NCBI RefSeq assembly: GCF_003063435.1
Contig: NZ_NESL01000002.1
Span: 496,001 to 560,000, forward strand
Direction of reading: 5' to 3'
Origin: Limnohabitans sp. 2KL-1
GTDB lineage: Bacteria > Pseudomonadota > Gammaproteobacteria > Burkholderiales > Burkholderiaceae_C
DNA: 64,000 nucleotides
Shown here: positions 8,433 to 17,457 of the stretch, one piece after another
Position numbering within the stretch: position 1 is the stretch's first letter
Layout of the letters: each line of letters starts with the position of its first letter
The notes under the pieces: generated by a model
Database searches by the model: none
The model's input: the letters and a program-made list of their open reading frames with translations, nothing else
Told to the model about the DNA's origin: nothing
Translations under genes and position numbers: made by a program

Positions 8433-9505
8433 GCGGGGGTTCCGGTCGCGGGGGTTGTCGAGAGTTTGGGTGCCAGCTCCTGGGCCAGCAGGCGGTCGAT
8501 GATACGGCGTGACTGCACACCGCCCGAATCGATGTTGAGCATGAGCAGTTTGCGCTCTGGCCACTTGGTGATGTTGGCTTGTTGCAATTGCAGCATCTCC
8601 ATGTCCTCACCAAAGATACCGCCTTGTCCCGTGCGAATCTTGTCGGTCAACGCCGCATCGTGGGGCTTGAACTGGCGCGCCATGCCCCAGTGGTACCAGT
8701 GCGAGGTCTCGGTTTCCGGCGTGATGAAGTCCACCACCACGCTGTAGGCCTTGTGTTCGGGCGCGGCGTCAAACCCGCCTTTGCCTGCCAGCGCCACACC
8801 CACGTCGATCATGACGTGGCTGGGTGGGGAAAAGCGGCAAATCTGCCAGCGGTCCACCTTGGCCTGCGGGTCCAGGCCATTGGCGCTCATGGCCATTTGC
8901 CAAAACGGGGGCGCCTGAATGCCTGCCATGTGGCGCTGCAAGATGACCTTGTCGCCGTCCACCTTGGTCTCGCAAGGCGTCTCGTCGATCTCGGGCTGGC
9001 CGATGCTGTTGGCGTGCACATAGGTTTCGTGCGTGAGGTCCATCAGGTTGTCGATCATCAGGCGGTAATCGGCCTTGACGTGGTAAAGCCCGCCGCCATA
9101 GGCCCAGGCGGGGTTGTCGAAAAACTCGAACACGGGCATCTGCGATTCGTCGACCTTGGCCTGGTCACCCGGCCAAACCCAGACAAAGCCATAGCGCTCG
9201 ACCACGGCAAACGCCTTGACGGCCGGAAAGCCGCGCACGCGCTGGCCGGGCATGTGCACGGTTTTTCCTTCACAGCCCATCTCCAGGCCGTGGTAGCCGC
9301 ACACCAGCTTGCCGTTGCAGACCTTGCCCAGCGACAAGGGCGCGCCACGGTGCGGGCAAAAATCTTCGACCGCAGCCACCTTGCCATCCGGGCCTTTGAA
9401 GAAAACCATCTGCTCGTTGCAGATGGTGCGGCCCAAAGGCTTGTCGCCCAGCGCGTCCAAATCGGCCTGGGAACAGGCCACATACCAGGTGTTTTTGATG
9501 AACAT
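8429..9505 (-). CDS. VanA-like Rieske non-heme iron oxygenase
   Basis: 358 residues. The Rieske cluster ligands are C50, H52, C69 and H72 (CPHRG, CGYHG). The mononuclear iron site is in NLMDLTHETYVHANS near residues 155-170, giving the 2-His-1-carboxylate triad. The start MFIKNTWYVA and overall length match vanillate O-demethylase oxygenase and related aromatic O-demethylases/hydroxylases. The start at 9505 has GAGGAC 5 nt upstream. It is preceded by livF (20 nt gap) and overlaps the ferredoxin gene. The co-encoded importer and GntR regulator suggest an aromatic acid substrate. Vanillate is plausible given the ferulate-type cluster 15 kb away, but the substrate is inference. Confidence 0.85.
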   Translation of the reverse strand: MFIKNTWYVACSQADLDALGDKPLGRTICNEQMVFFKGPDGKVAAVEDFCPHRGAPLSLGKVCNGKLVCGYHGLEMGCEGKTVHMPGQRVRGFPAVKAFAVVERYGFVWVWPGDQAKVDESQMPVFEFFDNPAWAYGGGLYHVKADYRLMIDNLMDLTHETYVHANSIGQPEIDETPCETKVDGDKVILQRHMAGIQAPPFWQMAMSANGLDPQAKVDRWQICRFSPPSHVMIDVGVALAGKGGFDAAPEHKAYSVVVDFITPETETSHWYHWGMARQFKPHDAALTDKIRTGQGGIFGEDMEMLQLQQANITKWPERKLLMLNIDSGGVQSRRIIDRLLAQELAPKLSTTPATGTPA

Positions 9506-9525
9506 GTTGTCCTCTCTTCTCCAAA

Positions 9526-10257
9526 TCAAAGCTTGCGGGCCACGCCCAGCAGGCTGTCCAGTAATTCAGGGTTTTGGCGTAATGTGTCGGCATCGCTGGC
9601 GTGCACCACATTCCCGTGGTCCAGCACCACCGCGCGGTGGCTGATCTTCAAAATCGCTTGCGGGTGCTGCTCCACGATGATGGCCGACAGGCCCTCTTCA
9701 CGGGTGATGCGGGCAATCGCGCGCAGCAGCTCTTCCACAATGATCGGGGCCAAGCCTTCCAGCGGCTCGTCGAGCAGCAACAAGCGCGGGTTGAGCACCA
9801 GCGCCCGCCCCACGGCCAGCATTTGCTGTTCACCACCCGACAGCTGCGTGCCCAGGTTGGTCTTGCGCTCGGCCAGACGCGGGAACATCTCGTACACGCG
9901 CTCGGGCGTCCAGGGGCGACTGCCCCGGGTGTGGCGTCCGGGTCGTTCGACTGCGGTCAGGTTTTCGTGCACCGTGAGCGATTTGAAAATGTTGCGCTCT
10001 TGCGGCACCCAGCCAATGCCTGCCGCAGCGCGCTCGTGCGAGGGCAAAGTGTGCAGCGGCTGGCCACCCAAAAAGATTTGGCCGCCGTGCTGGCGCGTGG
10101 CCCCGGCCAGCGTGTCCATCAACGTGGTTTTGCCGGTGCCGTTGCGCCCCAGCAAGGCCAGGGTTTCGCCTTCGCCCAATGACAGGCTCACGTCATTGAG
10201 CACCACCGCCTCACCGTAACCGGCACGCAAGTTTTCGACTTTCAACAACTCAGCCAT
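9526..10257 (-). CDS. livF: Branched-chain-type ABC importer ATPase LivF
   Basis: 243 residues: one ABC domain with Walker A GRNGTGKTT, signature LSGGEQQM and Walker B LLLLDEPLEGL. The internal layout (short, TPERVYEMFPRLAERK before the signature) is LivF-like. It pairs with the LivG at 10250-11032 to power the importer. The ATG at 10257 overlaps the end of livG by 8 nt. It belongs to the hydrophobic/aromatic amino and carboxylic acid uptake (HAAT) family, which includes importers of aromatic acids. The neighbouring Rieske gene suggests an aromatic ligand rather than leucine. Confidence 0.88.
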   Translation of the reverse strand: MAELLKVENLRAGYGEAVVLNDVSLSLGEGETLALLGRNGTGKTTLMDTLAGATRQHGGQIFLGGQPLHTLPSHERAAAGIGWVPQERNIFKSLTVHENLTAVERPGRHTRGSRPWTPERVYEMFPRLAERKTNLGTQLSGGEQQMLAVGRALVLNPRLLLLDEPLEGLAPIIVEELLRAIARITREEGLSAIIVEQHPQAILKISHRAVVLDHGNVVHASDADTLRQNPELLDSLLGVARKL

Positions 10258-11032
10258 GGGCCACCTCCTCGCCATGCCCCAAATACACCGCCTTGACTTG
10301 CGGATCGGCCGCAATCGCTTCGGGTGTGCCTTCGGTCAGCACCGCGCCATTGACCAACACGGTGATGCGGTCGGCAAACTCAAACACCAGGTCCATGTCA
10401 TGCTCAATCAGTAAAACAGACACCTCGGCAGGCAGCGCCGCCACGGTCTGCAAGAGTTCTTCACGCTCGCCCGCAGGCACACCGGCCACCGGTTCATCGA
10501 GCAGCAACACTTTGGGCTCACAGGCCAATGCAATCGCCATTTCCAGCAAACGGCGTTTGCCATAGGCCAGGTGCTCGGTGCGCTGGTGCATGACCTCGGT
10601 CAGGCGAAACAGTTCCAGCAAAGCCTCGCAACGCTCCACCACAGCCGCGTCTTGGCCCAGCTTTTGCCACCAGCGCCCACCCAGGCCGCGCTGCTGTGAG
10701 ACCACCATGGCCAGGGTTTCCAGTGGCGTCATGCTGGCAAACAGCTGGTTGATCTGGAAGGTGCGCACCAGACCCCGGCGCACCCGCTGGTGAGGGGCCA
10801 ACTGGCTGATGTCTTCGCCCAACAACTCGATGCGACCCGAAGTGGGTGGCAACACGCCGGTGAACAAATTGATGAGCGTGGTTTTGCCCGCGCCATTGGG
10901 GCCGATCAGCGCGTGGCGTGCGCCCAGTCGCAAATCCAGGTTCACGTTGTCGGTGGCGGTGATGCCACCGAACTGCTTGATGAGGCCCTGGGCCCTCAAG
11001 ACCACAGGCTGGTGCATGACAGAAGCGTTCAT
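10250..11032 (-). CDS. livG: Branched-chain-type ABC importer ATPase LivG
   Basis: 260 residues. Walker A GPNGAGKTT, a LivG-type signature LAYGKRRLLEMA and Walker B VLLLDEPVAGV are present, with the HDMDLVFEFADRI switch region. LivG and LivF form the cytoplasmic ATPase pair under the LivH/LivM membrane pair. Its start overlaps the stop of livM by 4 nt. All genes from livH to the ferredoxin are 0-20 nt apart or overlap, so they form one transcript. Confidence 0.88.
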   Translation of the reverse strand: MNASVMHQPVVLRAQGLIKQFGGITATDNVNLDLRLGARHALIGPNGAGKTTLINLFTGVLPPTSGRIELLGEDISQLAPHQRVRRGLVRTFQINQLFASMTPLETLAMVVSQQRGLGGRWWQKLGQDAAVVERCEALLELFRLTEVMHQRTEHLAYGKRRLLEMAIALACEPKVLLLDEPVAGVPAGEREELLQTVAALPAEVSVLLIEHDMDLVFEFADRITVLVNGAVLTEGTPEAIAADPQVKAVYLGHGEEVAHG

Positions 11033-12021
11033 TGGGCCCCCCCCTTTTGATCAGCGGCACGGCCAAACCACAACCACGGGCGAATCAAGCGCTCGCGCCC
11101 CACCATCACCAGCACCACCAGGAACAGCCCAATCCAGAAAGTCCAGTACTGCGGCGTGATGCCGGCAATGACGTCGTGCATCAGCTTGAACACCACCGCA
11201 CCGACCACACCGCCATACAGCCAGCCCACGCCGCCGATGACCAGCATCAGCATCACGTCGGCCGAGCGCTCCAGCGCGAACACATCGAGCGAAGCAAAGC
11301 CGGTGGTCTGGGCCATCAAGGCACCTGCAGCACCGGCCAAGCTTGCCGCCACCGTGTACACCACAGCCAGCCGCTTTTGCACCGGAATGCCGATCGCCAT
11401 GGCGCGCAGCGGGTTGTCGCGCACCGCCATCAGCGTGGCCCCCCAGGGCGAATGCACCCAGCGCCGCGCCAGCAAAAACAAAACAAGAAAAACCGTCAGC
11501 GAGTACCAGGCCGCCGTCTGGCCGTACAGGTCAAACTCAAAACGGCCCAGCACCGGGCCCATCACCACGCCCTGCAAACCGTCAGATCCACCCGTGAGCC
11601 AGTCCAGCTTGTTGGCCAGTTCCATCAAAATGAGGGCCATGCCCAGCGTGACCATGAGGCGCGTGAGGTCGGTGCCGCGCAGCACGGTGAGCGAGCAAGC
11701 CGCCCCCAGCAGCGTGGCGCAACCCATGCCCACCAGCAGGCCCACCATGGGGTCGGGCATCACATGCTTGGCAAACAGGGCCGAGGCATAGGCCCCCAAG
11801 CCCAAAAACGCCGCATGGCCCAGCGACACGATGCCGGTGTAACCCAGCACCAGGTCCAGCGACACCGCGAACAAGGCGACGATGGCCACCTCGTTGACGA
11901 TCAGCGCATGGCCAGGCCAGGCGAAAGGCAAAACAAAGGCCACGAGCCAAACCAGTGGCTCCCAGCCACGCACCCGGGCGTTGGATAAAAGTTGTTGACG
12001 AGCGTCCATGCGAATGTTCAT
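11029..12021 (-). CDS. livM: Branched-chain-type ABC importer permease LivM
   Basis: 330 residues, about ten membrane helices. It has the family segments YTGIVSLGHAAFLGLGAYASAL (given in part) near residues 60-80 and GVGWLYGGVVGAVVFK near 270. It forms the transmembrane channel with LivH. The ATG at 12021 starts 1 nt after the livH stop; an ATG at 12009 and an upstream overlapping start at 12045 are alternatives. It is a separate protein here, unlike the LivM-LivG fusion of the second Liv system at 32.4 kb. Confidence 0.88.
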   Translation of the reverse strand: MNIRMDARQQLLSNARVRGWEPLVWLVAFVLPFAWPGHALIVNEVAIVALFAVSLDLVLGYTGIVSLGHAAFLGLGAYASALFAKHVMPDPMVGLLVGMGCATLLGAACSLTVLRGTDLTRLMVTLGMALILMELANKLDWLTGGSDGLQGVVMGPVLGRFEFDLYGQTAAWYSLTVFLVLFLLARRWVHSPWGATLMAVRDNPLRAMAIGIPVQKRLAVVYTVAASLAGAAGALMAQTTGFASLDVFALERSADVMLMLVIGGVGWLYGGVVGAVVFKLMHDVIAGITPQYWTFWIGLFLVVLVMVGRERLIRPWLWFGRAADQKGGAQ

Positions 12022-12022
12022 C

Positions 12023-12889
12023 TCAGCGGCCTCCCTTGCGCACAAACAGCCCTTGCGGACGCCAAATCAAAATCGCGATCATCAGCGAATAGACAATGAA
12101 AGAACCCAGCTTGGGCATGTAGTACTTGCCCGCCACGTCGGCAATGCCCAGCAGCAGCGCCGCCCACAGCGGCCCGGTGATGGACGAGGTGCCGCCCACG
12201 GCCACCACGATCAAAAAGTACACCATGAACTTGAGCGGGAAAGTCGGGTCCAGCCCCAGCACTTCGGCACCCAGCGCCCCGCCCAGGCCGGCCAGGCCCG
12301 AGCCCACGGCAAAGGTGGCGGCAAAGATCAGGTTCACGCGAATGCCCAGGCCTGCGGCCACCCGGGCATCGTCCACGCTGGCCCGCAGGCGGCTGCCAAA
12401 ACGGGTCTTGGCCAGGATGAACTGCAAACCCACGGTGAGCGCGGCGCACACGGCAATGATGAACAAGCGGTAGTGGCCCATGCCCAGGGCCCCATCCCAC
12501 AGCTCGGTGCGACCCCGCAACCAGTCGGGCAGCTGCATGATTTGCTGCTGCGAGCCCATCAGGTAATCCACGCTGGCCACCGACATGAAGGACAGGCCGA
12601 TGGAAAACAACACCTGATCCAAGTGCGGTTTGCGGTACATGTGGCGGTACAGGGTGCGCTCCATCACCGCCCCCAGCAAGGCCGTGCCCGCAAAGGCAAT
12701 GGGCAGGCACACCAAAAAGGGCACGTCCCAGCGCTGCATGAGCGCCACCGTCAAATAGCCGCCCGCCATGGCGAAAGCACCGTGTGCCAGGTTGATGAAG
12801 TTCATCAAGCCCATGGTCACGGACAGGCCCACAGCCAGGATAAAAAGCAGCATGCCGTAGGCAACGCCGTCAAAAAGGATGGTCAACAT
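12023..12889 (-). CDS. livH: Branched-chain-type ABC importer permease LivH
   Basis: 288 residues, eight or so membrane helices. It starts MLTILFDGVAYGMLLFILAV and contains the family motif NFINLAHGAFAMAGGYL near residues 31-47. It is followed directly by livM and preceded, after 77 bp without a gene (12890-12966), by the binding-protein gene. That spacing is normal where the periplasmic protein must be made in excess of the permease. Confidence 0.88.
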   Translation of the reverse strand: MLTILFDGVAYGMLLFILAVGLSVTMGLMNFINLAHGAFAMAGGYLTVALMQRWDVPFLVCLPIAFAGTALLGAVMERTLYRHMYRKPHLDQVLFSIGLSFMSVASVDYLMGSQQQIMQLPDWLRGRTELWDGALGMGHYRLFIIAVCAALTVGLQFILAKTRFGSRLRASVDDARVAAGLGIRVNLIFAATFAVGSGLAGLGGALGAEVLGLDPTFPLKFMVYFLIVVAVGGTSSITGPLWAALLLGIADVAGKYYMPKLGSFIVYSLMIAILIWRPQGLFVRKGGR

Positions 12890-12966
12890 GTCATGTGTTT
12901 CGGGTTCTCAAGGACAACACGACCTGGCCGCGTGCAGGCCAGGGCATGCAAAAAACAAGCGCAGAC

Positions 12967-14133
12967 TTACTTGGTCTTGCCGGGGTCTTTCACGTCCTTG
13001 ATGGTCGCGAATTCCTGGTTGTAGAGCTGGCCATTGACCTTCTCCACTTTGCGGATGTAAATGTTGTGCACCACATCGCGGGTTTGCGCATCGATGAACA
13101 TCGGGCCACGAGGGCTTTCAAACACCTGGCCCTTCATCGCGTCGAGCAGGGCCTGGCCGCCTGCACCTTTGGTGGCCTTGGCCGCTTCGTAGATCACACG
13201 CATGCCGTCGTAGCCGCCCACAGCCATGAAGTTGGGGCGCAGGCCGTTGTTGGCTTTCTCAAATGCAGCGACGAACTTCTTGTTCAAAGGCGAGTTGTGC
13301 GAAGCCGAATAGTGGTGCGAAGTGACCACGCCATTGGCCACATCGCCCATGCTGTTCAAAATATCGTCGTCGGTGATGTCGCCGGTGCCGATCAGCTTGA
13401 TGCCGGCCTTGTCCATGCCGCGCTCGGCAAACTGCTTCATGAGGGCCGCACCCGCGCCGGACGGCACGAACACATAAACCGCATCGGGCTTCAAGTCACG
13501 CACTTTTTGCAGGAAAGGCGCGAAGTCGGGGTTGCGCATGGGCACGCGCAAGGTGTCGAGCACTTGGCCACCGTTGAAGATCAAGCGGTCCTTGAAATAC
13601 TTTTCGGCATCGATGCCGGGGCCATAGTCGGCCACCAGGGTCACGACTTTCTTGATGCCGTTGTTGGGCGCCCAGTCGGCAATGGCCACCGCCGCTTGCG
13701 GCAAGGTGAAGCTGGTGCGGATGATGAAAGGCGACGCCTGCGTGATGCTGGAAGTGGCTGCGGCCATCACCACCAAGGGCGTTTTGGATTGGGTGGCAAT
13801 CGGTGCCGTGGCAAACGCCAATGGCGTCAAGCCAAAACCGGCCAGCACGCTGACCTTGTCGTTGACCACCATTTCTTGCGCGATGCGCTTGGTCACGTCC
13901 GGCGCGCTGGTGTCGTCTTTGACGATCAGCTCGACTTTTTTACCCGCGACGGTGTCGCCGTTTTGCGCGATGTACAGGCGCGCAGCGGCTTCGATCTGCT
14001 TGCCGGTGGAGGCAAACGGGCCGGTCATGGGCAAGATCAGGCCGATCTTGAACTTGTCTTGCGCCATGGCGGTGGTGGCACTGGCGGCCACGGCGGCACA
14101 AGCGATGGCGCGAAGGAAAAAGCGTTTTTGCAT
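12967..14133 (-). CDS. ABC importer periplasmic solute-binding protein (LivJ-like)
   Basis: 388 residues with a typical Sec signal peptide (MQKRFFLRAIACAAVAASAT, cleavage after AMA near residue 24). The mature part begins DKFKIGLILPMTGPFASTGK, the type I periplasmic-binding (Peripla_BP_6) fold. The start at 14133 has AGGAGA 6 nt upstream. It delivers the ligand to LivHMGF encoded directly downstream. Members near Rieske oxygenase genes often bind aromatic acids, but ligand residues cannot be assigned by eye. Confidence 0.88.
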   Translation of the reverse strand: MQKRFFLRAIACAAVAASATTAMAQDKFKIGLILPMTGPFASTGKQIEAAARLYIAQNGDTVAGKKVELIVKDDTSAPDVTKRIAQEMVVNDKVSVLAGFGLTPLAFATAPIATQSKTPLVVMAAATSSITQASPFIIRTSFTLPQAAVAIADWAPNNGIKKVVTLVADYGPGIDAEKYFKDRLIFNGGQVLDTLRVPMRNPDFAPFLQKVRDLKPDAVYVFVPSGAGAALMKQFAERGMDKAGIKLIGTGDITDDDILNSMGDVANGVVTSHHYSASHNSPLNKKFVAAFEKANNGLRPNFMAVGGYDGMRVIYEAAKATKGAGGQALLDAMKGQVFESPRGPMFIDAQTRDVVHNIYIRKVEKVNGQLYNQEFATIKDVKDPGKTK

Positions 14134-14172
14134 GAAAGTCTCCTGGTGTGGTTGCAAGTGAAAAATGAAAAC

Positions 14173-14964
14173 TCAAGGTCTGAGCGCCGCAGCGCTCGGC
14201 GGTGTGCGGATCAGTTGCATACCGGGCGTGACCGCGTCCTGCGGATTTTGCAAGGCCAGGCCCAGGTTGTGCCGGGCAATGCGGGAATGCTCACGCATCA
14301 AGGCTTCCGCCCGGCCCGCTTCGCGCTGCGCAATGGCCTGCAGCACTTGTCGGTGCTGGTGCTGTGCCACCACCAACATGTCCCGTGCACCGGGGCTGTG
14401 GGCTTGCACGCCCACAAAGCCCGAAGCCGACGCAAAAGGCAGACTTGAAGCCCGTTCGATCTCACGGGCCAAAACGGCACTGTCGGCCATCTCGGACAGC
14501 AATTTGTGAAAGCGGCCGTTCAGACGCACATAAGCAGAAAAGCTGTCGTCGTCCAAAGTCAAAGTGCGCAACAGCCCATCGATCTCGTCCAAACAGGCCC
14601 CCGCCTCTTGCAGCAGTACCGCACGCACACCACGCTCGGCCGCCAGCCGGGCCGCCAGCCCTTCGAGCGTGCCGCGCAACTCGATGGCATCGGCCACCTC
14701 GCGCTCGGAAAAGGTGCGCACGGCATAACCGCCGCCCGACAGCGCTTGCAGCAAGCCCTCCTGCCCCAAACGCATCAAGGCCGCACGAATGGGCGTGCGT
14801 GACATGCCCAAGCGCTCGACCAGCGCCAGCTCGGCAATGCGCGAGCCTGCAGGCAAATCACCCGCCAAAATCAGCTCGCGCAGGCGCTGCTGCGCTTTGA
14901 CGGCTTGCGAGCCCCCTTCTTCGGCGGCGTCGGCTTGCGGGGCATGGATGGCGGAGGCAGGCAT
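14173..14964 (-). CDS. GntR/FadR-subfamily (FCD) transcriptional regulator
   Basis: 263 residues. The N-terminal winged HTH (residues about 25-85) contains SRTPIRAALMRLGQEGLLQ, and the C-terminal FCD domain contains ELRGTLEGLAARLAAERG and FHKLLSEMADS. FCD regulators bind organic acids and usually repress the operon they head. It is first in the minus-strand series leading to livJ, livHMGF, the Rieske oxygenase and the ferredoxin, with 39 bp to livJ. Two palindromes of GntR type lie upstream (15012-15019 and 15064-15080). It is probably an aromatic-acid-responsive repressor of this operon; VanR of several bacteria belongs to the same subfamily. Confidence 0.85.
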   Translation of the reverse strand: MPASAIHAPQADAAEEGGSQAVKAQQRLRELILAGDLPAGSRIAELALVERLGMSRTPIRAALMRLGQEGLLQALSGGGYAVRTFSEREVADAIELRGTLEGLAARLAAERGVRAVLLQEAGACLDEIDGLLRTLTLDDDSFSAYVRLNGRFHKLLSEMADSAVLAREIERASSLPFASASGFVGVQAHSPGARDMLVVAQHQHRQVLQAIAQREAGRAEALMREHSRIARHNLGLALQNPQDAVTPGMQLIRTPPSAAALRP

Positions 14965-15011
14965 GGGTCAGATGGGTAAAAGTTGGATTAAACCACTTTC
15001 AAAGCCCTCGC

Positions 15012-15080
15012 TGTATACATAAAACCCCGAATCACCCCAATTCATGCCCAAGTTTTCAGCAAAATACAGGCTTTCTGTAT
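15012..15080. promoter_or_regulatory. Candidate GntR operators upstream of the aromatic-acid operon
   Basis: TGTATACA at 15012-15019 is a perfect 8-bp palindrome, and ATACAG-N5-CTGTAT at 15064-15080 is a second inverted repeat. Both contain GT...AC half-sites like those of FCD-type GntR operators. They lie 48-116 bp upstream of the GntR start, where autoregulation and control of the downstream operon would occur. Assignment is inference. Confidence 0.45.
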
Positions 15081-15178
15081 CCCAAAACAAGCATCCAGCA
15101 CATGGCATGGTCTTTCCGCCAAGGACTTGGCATGCCCACCCTGCTGCGACAATCGGTGTTGGCTTTGGAAATCTGCCC

Positions 15179-15556
15179 ATGAATTTGCATTTGCTGGACT
15201 TTGACTGCAGCGAGGACGCCGAAGGCGTGGTGTGCTGGGACGCTTTGGCACAGCCTGCGCCGCGCTACAACAGCGCGTTGCTGGCAGAAGTGGCCCTGCT
15301 GCTGGCATGGAGCCACCGCTTCGCCGCGCAGGGGCCTGGCGCGTTGGAAGACGGGGCCGATTGGGATGTGGACTTGCAAGTCCTGCTGCACAGCGAAGCT
15401 GGCCACCCCGTGCCGGCCCAGGCCCACTTTGATCTGACCACGGGCACCGTGCGCCTCACACCCGCAGCCGAGCAGCACCCGCTGGAACTGAGCTTGAGCC
15501 TGAGCGGTACACCGGCTTTTGCACAGGCCTTGCGCGAGCAATTCAACCTGCCATGA
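15179..15556 (+). CDS. Hypothetical protein, 125 residues
   Basis: Not recognised. An acidic soluble protein starting MNLHLLDFDCSEDAEGVVCWD, with no signal peptide or membrane segment. It contains WDALAQPAPRYNSALLAEVA and a C-terminal beta-rich part (QAHFDLTTGTVRLTPAAEQH). The frame is open from 15044, but ATG 15179 gives the cleaner N-terminus and does not run into the GntR promoter. Its stop overlaps the chrA start (ATGA at 15553-15556), so it is co-transcribed and coupled with the chromate transporter. Confidence 0.6.
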   Translation: MNLHLLDFDCSEDAEGVVCWDALAQPAPRYNSALLAEVALLLAWSHRFAAQGPGALEDGADWDVDLQVLLHSEAGHPVPAQAHFDLTTGTVRLTPAAEQHPLELSLSLSGTPAFAQALREQFNLP

Positions 15557-16947
15557 ACCCTCCCACCCCCACCCGCATGCCCCCTCATCCGGACGCGCCC
15601 TCGCCGGTCAGCTTCAGGCAAGCACTGCGCTTTTGGCTCTGGCTGGGCTGCATCAGCTTTGGCGGACCCGCCGGACAAATGGCCCTGATGCACGAAGAAT
15701 TGGTGGTGCGCCGACGCTGGATTTCAGAAAAGCGCTACCTGCACGCGCTGCACTACTGCATGCTGCTGCCCGGCCCCGAAGCCCAGCAACTGGCCACCTA
15801 CATGGGCTGGTTGATGCACGGCCGGCGTGGCGGCATCGCAGCCGGTGCCTTGTTTGTGTTGCCCTCTTTGCTGTTGCTGATCTTGCTGAGCTGGGCCTAC
15901 ACCGTCTGGGGCCAGCATGCTGGGGGGCAGGCCTTGTTGTGGGGCCTCAAGCCGGCGGTGACAGCGCTGGTGCTGCAGGCCGCCCACCGCATGGCCAAGC
16001 GCACCCTGAAATCCCCCTGGCTGTGGGCACTGGCTGCTTTGTCCTTGATCGGGACACTTTGGGGCCTGCCTTTTCCGGTGATCTTGCTGGGGGCCGCCCT
16101 GACGGGCCTCGTCATGACACGCACATTGGCGCAGCCGACGGCACCCAACCACGCCCATCACCCCCGCGTTACAGCCCCCGGACTGGCCTCACCAGAGCAT
16201 GCCCCGGCACTGCGCCCAACTGCGGCCGCCTGGCTCGATGACGATTCACCCGCCCCTGCACACACGCATTACAGCCACCGCCGTCTGCTGCGCGCCATGC
16301 TCGTGGGCCTGGGCATTTGGGCGCTGAGTCTGGGCCTGATGGCCTGGCTGTTCGGCACAGACCACACGCTCACGCAAATGGGCGGCTTTTTCACGCAAGC
16401 GGCCTTGCTCACTTTTGGCGGTGCCTATGCGGTCTTGCCGTTTGTGACTCAGGCGGCGGTGGCGCAGTACGGCTGGCTCACGGCCGCACAAATGATGGAC
16501 GGTCTGGCCCTGGGCGAGACCACACCCGGGCCGCTGATCATGGTGGTGGCCTTTGTCGGTTTTCTGGGCGGGCACAGCCAGGCTTTGTGGGGCCAGCCCC
16601 TGCTTGGCGGCATCGTGGCGGCCTGCACCGTGACCTGGTTCACGTTCCTGCCCTCGTTCGTGTTCATCCTGGCGGGGGCTCCGCTGGTCGAATCCACGCG
16701 GCACATGCCTTCGCTGGCCGGGCCGCTGCAGGCCATCACGGCGGCCGTGATCGGGGTGATCGTGCACCTGGCGGGCGTGTTCGCGCAGCACACCTGGCTG
16801 CCGGGCGGCTGGCATGCCGGGCCTGATGTGGGCGCTGTGCTGCTGACCCTGCTGGCGACCTGGCTGTTGATTCACAAACAGCAGGATGTGGTCAAAGTGC
16901 TCGGCTTGTGCGCCATCGCCGGTTTGGGCTGGCAGCTGGCTTTTTAA
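15553..16947 (+). CDS. chrA: Chromate transporter ChrA (CHR family, long form)
   Basis: 464 residues, about ten or more membrane helices arranged as two homologous halves. The first half has [20 protein letters not shown] (residues about 27-46) and [17 protein letters not shown]; the second has [13 protein letters not shown] and [15 protein letters not shown]. These are the signatures of the long-chain CHR family, which exports chromate from the cytoplasm by proton-coupled transport. A polar linker of about 60 residues (around 195-235) separates the halves. Coupled by ATGA to the unknown gene upstream. No chrB-like regulator is visible. Confidence 0.88.
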   Translation: MNPPTPTRMPPHPDAPSPVSFRQALRFWLWLGCISFGGPAGQMALMHEELVVRRRWISEKRYLHALHYCMLLPGPEAQQLATYMGWLMHGRRGGIAAGALFVLPSLLLLILLSWAYTVWGQHAGGQALLWGLKPAVTALVLQAAHRMAKRTLKSPWLWALAALSLIGTLWGLPFPVILLGAALTGLVMTRTLAQPTAPNHAHHPRVTAPGLASPEHAPALRPTAAAWLDDDSPAPAHTHYSHRRLLRAMLVGLGIWALSLGLMAWLFGTDHTLTQMGGFFTQAALLTFGGAYAVLPFVTQAAVAQYGWLTAAQMMDGLALGETTPGPLIMVVAFVGFLGGHSQALWGQPLLGGIVAACTVTWFTFLPSFVFILAGAPLVESTRHMPSLAGPLQAITAAVIGVIVHLAGVFAQHTWLPGGWHAGPDVGAVLLTLLATWLLIHKQQDVVKVLGLCAIAGLGWQLAF

Positions 16948-17035
16948 CCGGCCACGCCCTGCAGATCGGCTTGGCGCGAGCCCGCGTTTCGGGTGGACAA
17001 TCGCAGGCTTTGTCCTTTTGAATCAGAAACCGACC

Positions 17036-17374
17036 ATGAGCACCTTGCCACCCTGCCCGCAATGCCAAGACGAGTACACCTACGAAGACGGCAGCTTGCT
17101 GATTTGCCCCAGCTGTGGCCATGAATGGAACCCGGCCGATGTCGCGGCCGGCGATGCCGTCAAGGTCTGGAAAGACGCCAACGGCAACGTTTTGCAAGAC
17201 GGCGACACCGTGACGCTGATCAAGGACCTGAAGATCAAAGGCTCTTCTTCGGTGGTCAAAGTCGGCACCAAGGTCAAGAACATCCGCCTGATCGAGGGTG
17301 ACCACGACATCGACTGCAAGATCGACGGTTTCGGTCCGATGCAGCTCAAAACCGGATTCGTCAAAAAGGCCTGA
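17036..17374 (+). CDS. yjdM: PhnA/YjdM-family zinc-ribbon protein
   Basis: 112 residues. An N-terminal zinc ribbon with cysteines 7, 10, 24 and 27 (CPQC, CPSC) is followed by the PhnA domain ([41 protein letters not shown]). Historically called alkylphosphonate uptake protein PhnA; the name is misleading because it is not part of a phosphonate pathway and its role is not settled. It stands alone, 88 bp after chrA, and converges with the DUF4148 gene across a 12-bp inverted repeat. Confidence 0.85.
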   Translation: MSTLPPCPQCQDEYTYEDGSLLICPSCGHEWNPADVAAGDAVKVWKDANGNVLQDGDTVTLIKDLKIKGSSSVVKVGTKVKNIRLIEGDHDIDCKIDGFGPMQLKTGFVKKA

Positions 17375-17387
17375 TGGCGCACCCACG

Positions 17388-17424
17388 ACCCTGCAGGCCC
17401 AGCGACCAGCCAGGCCTGCAGGGT
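17388..17424. terminator. Inverted repeat between convergent genes
   Basis: ACCCTGCAGGCC (17388-17399) and GGCCTGCAGGGT (17413-17424) form a perfect 12-bp stem with a 13-nt loop, centred between the ends of the yjdM and DUF4148 genes. There is no T-run on either side, so a terminator role is likely from position but not proven. Confidence 0.5.
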
Positions 17425-17457
17425 GCAGCGAGCAGCACCCGAGGCGGCGCAGACCCT

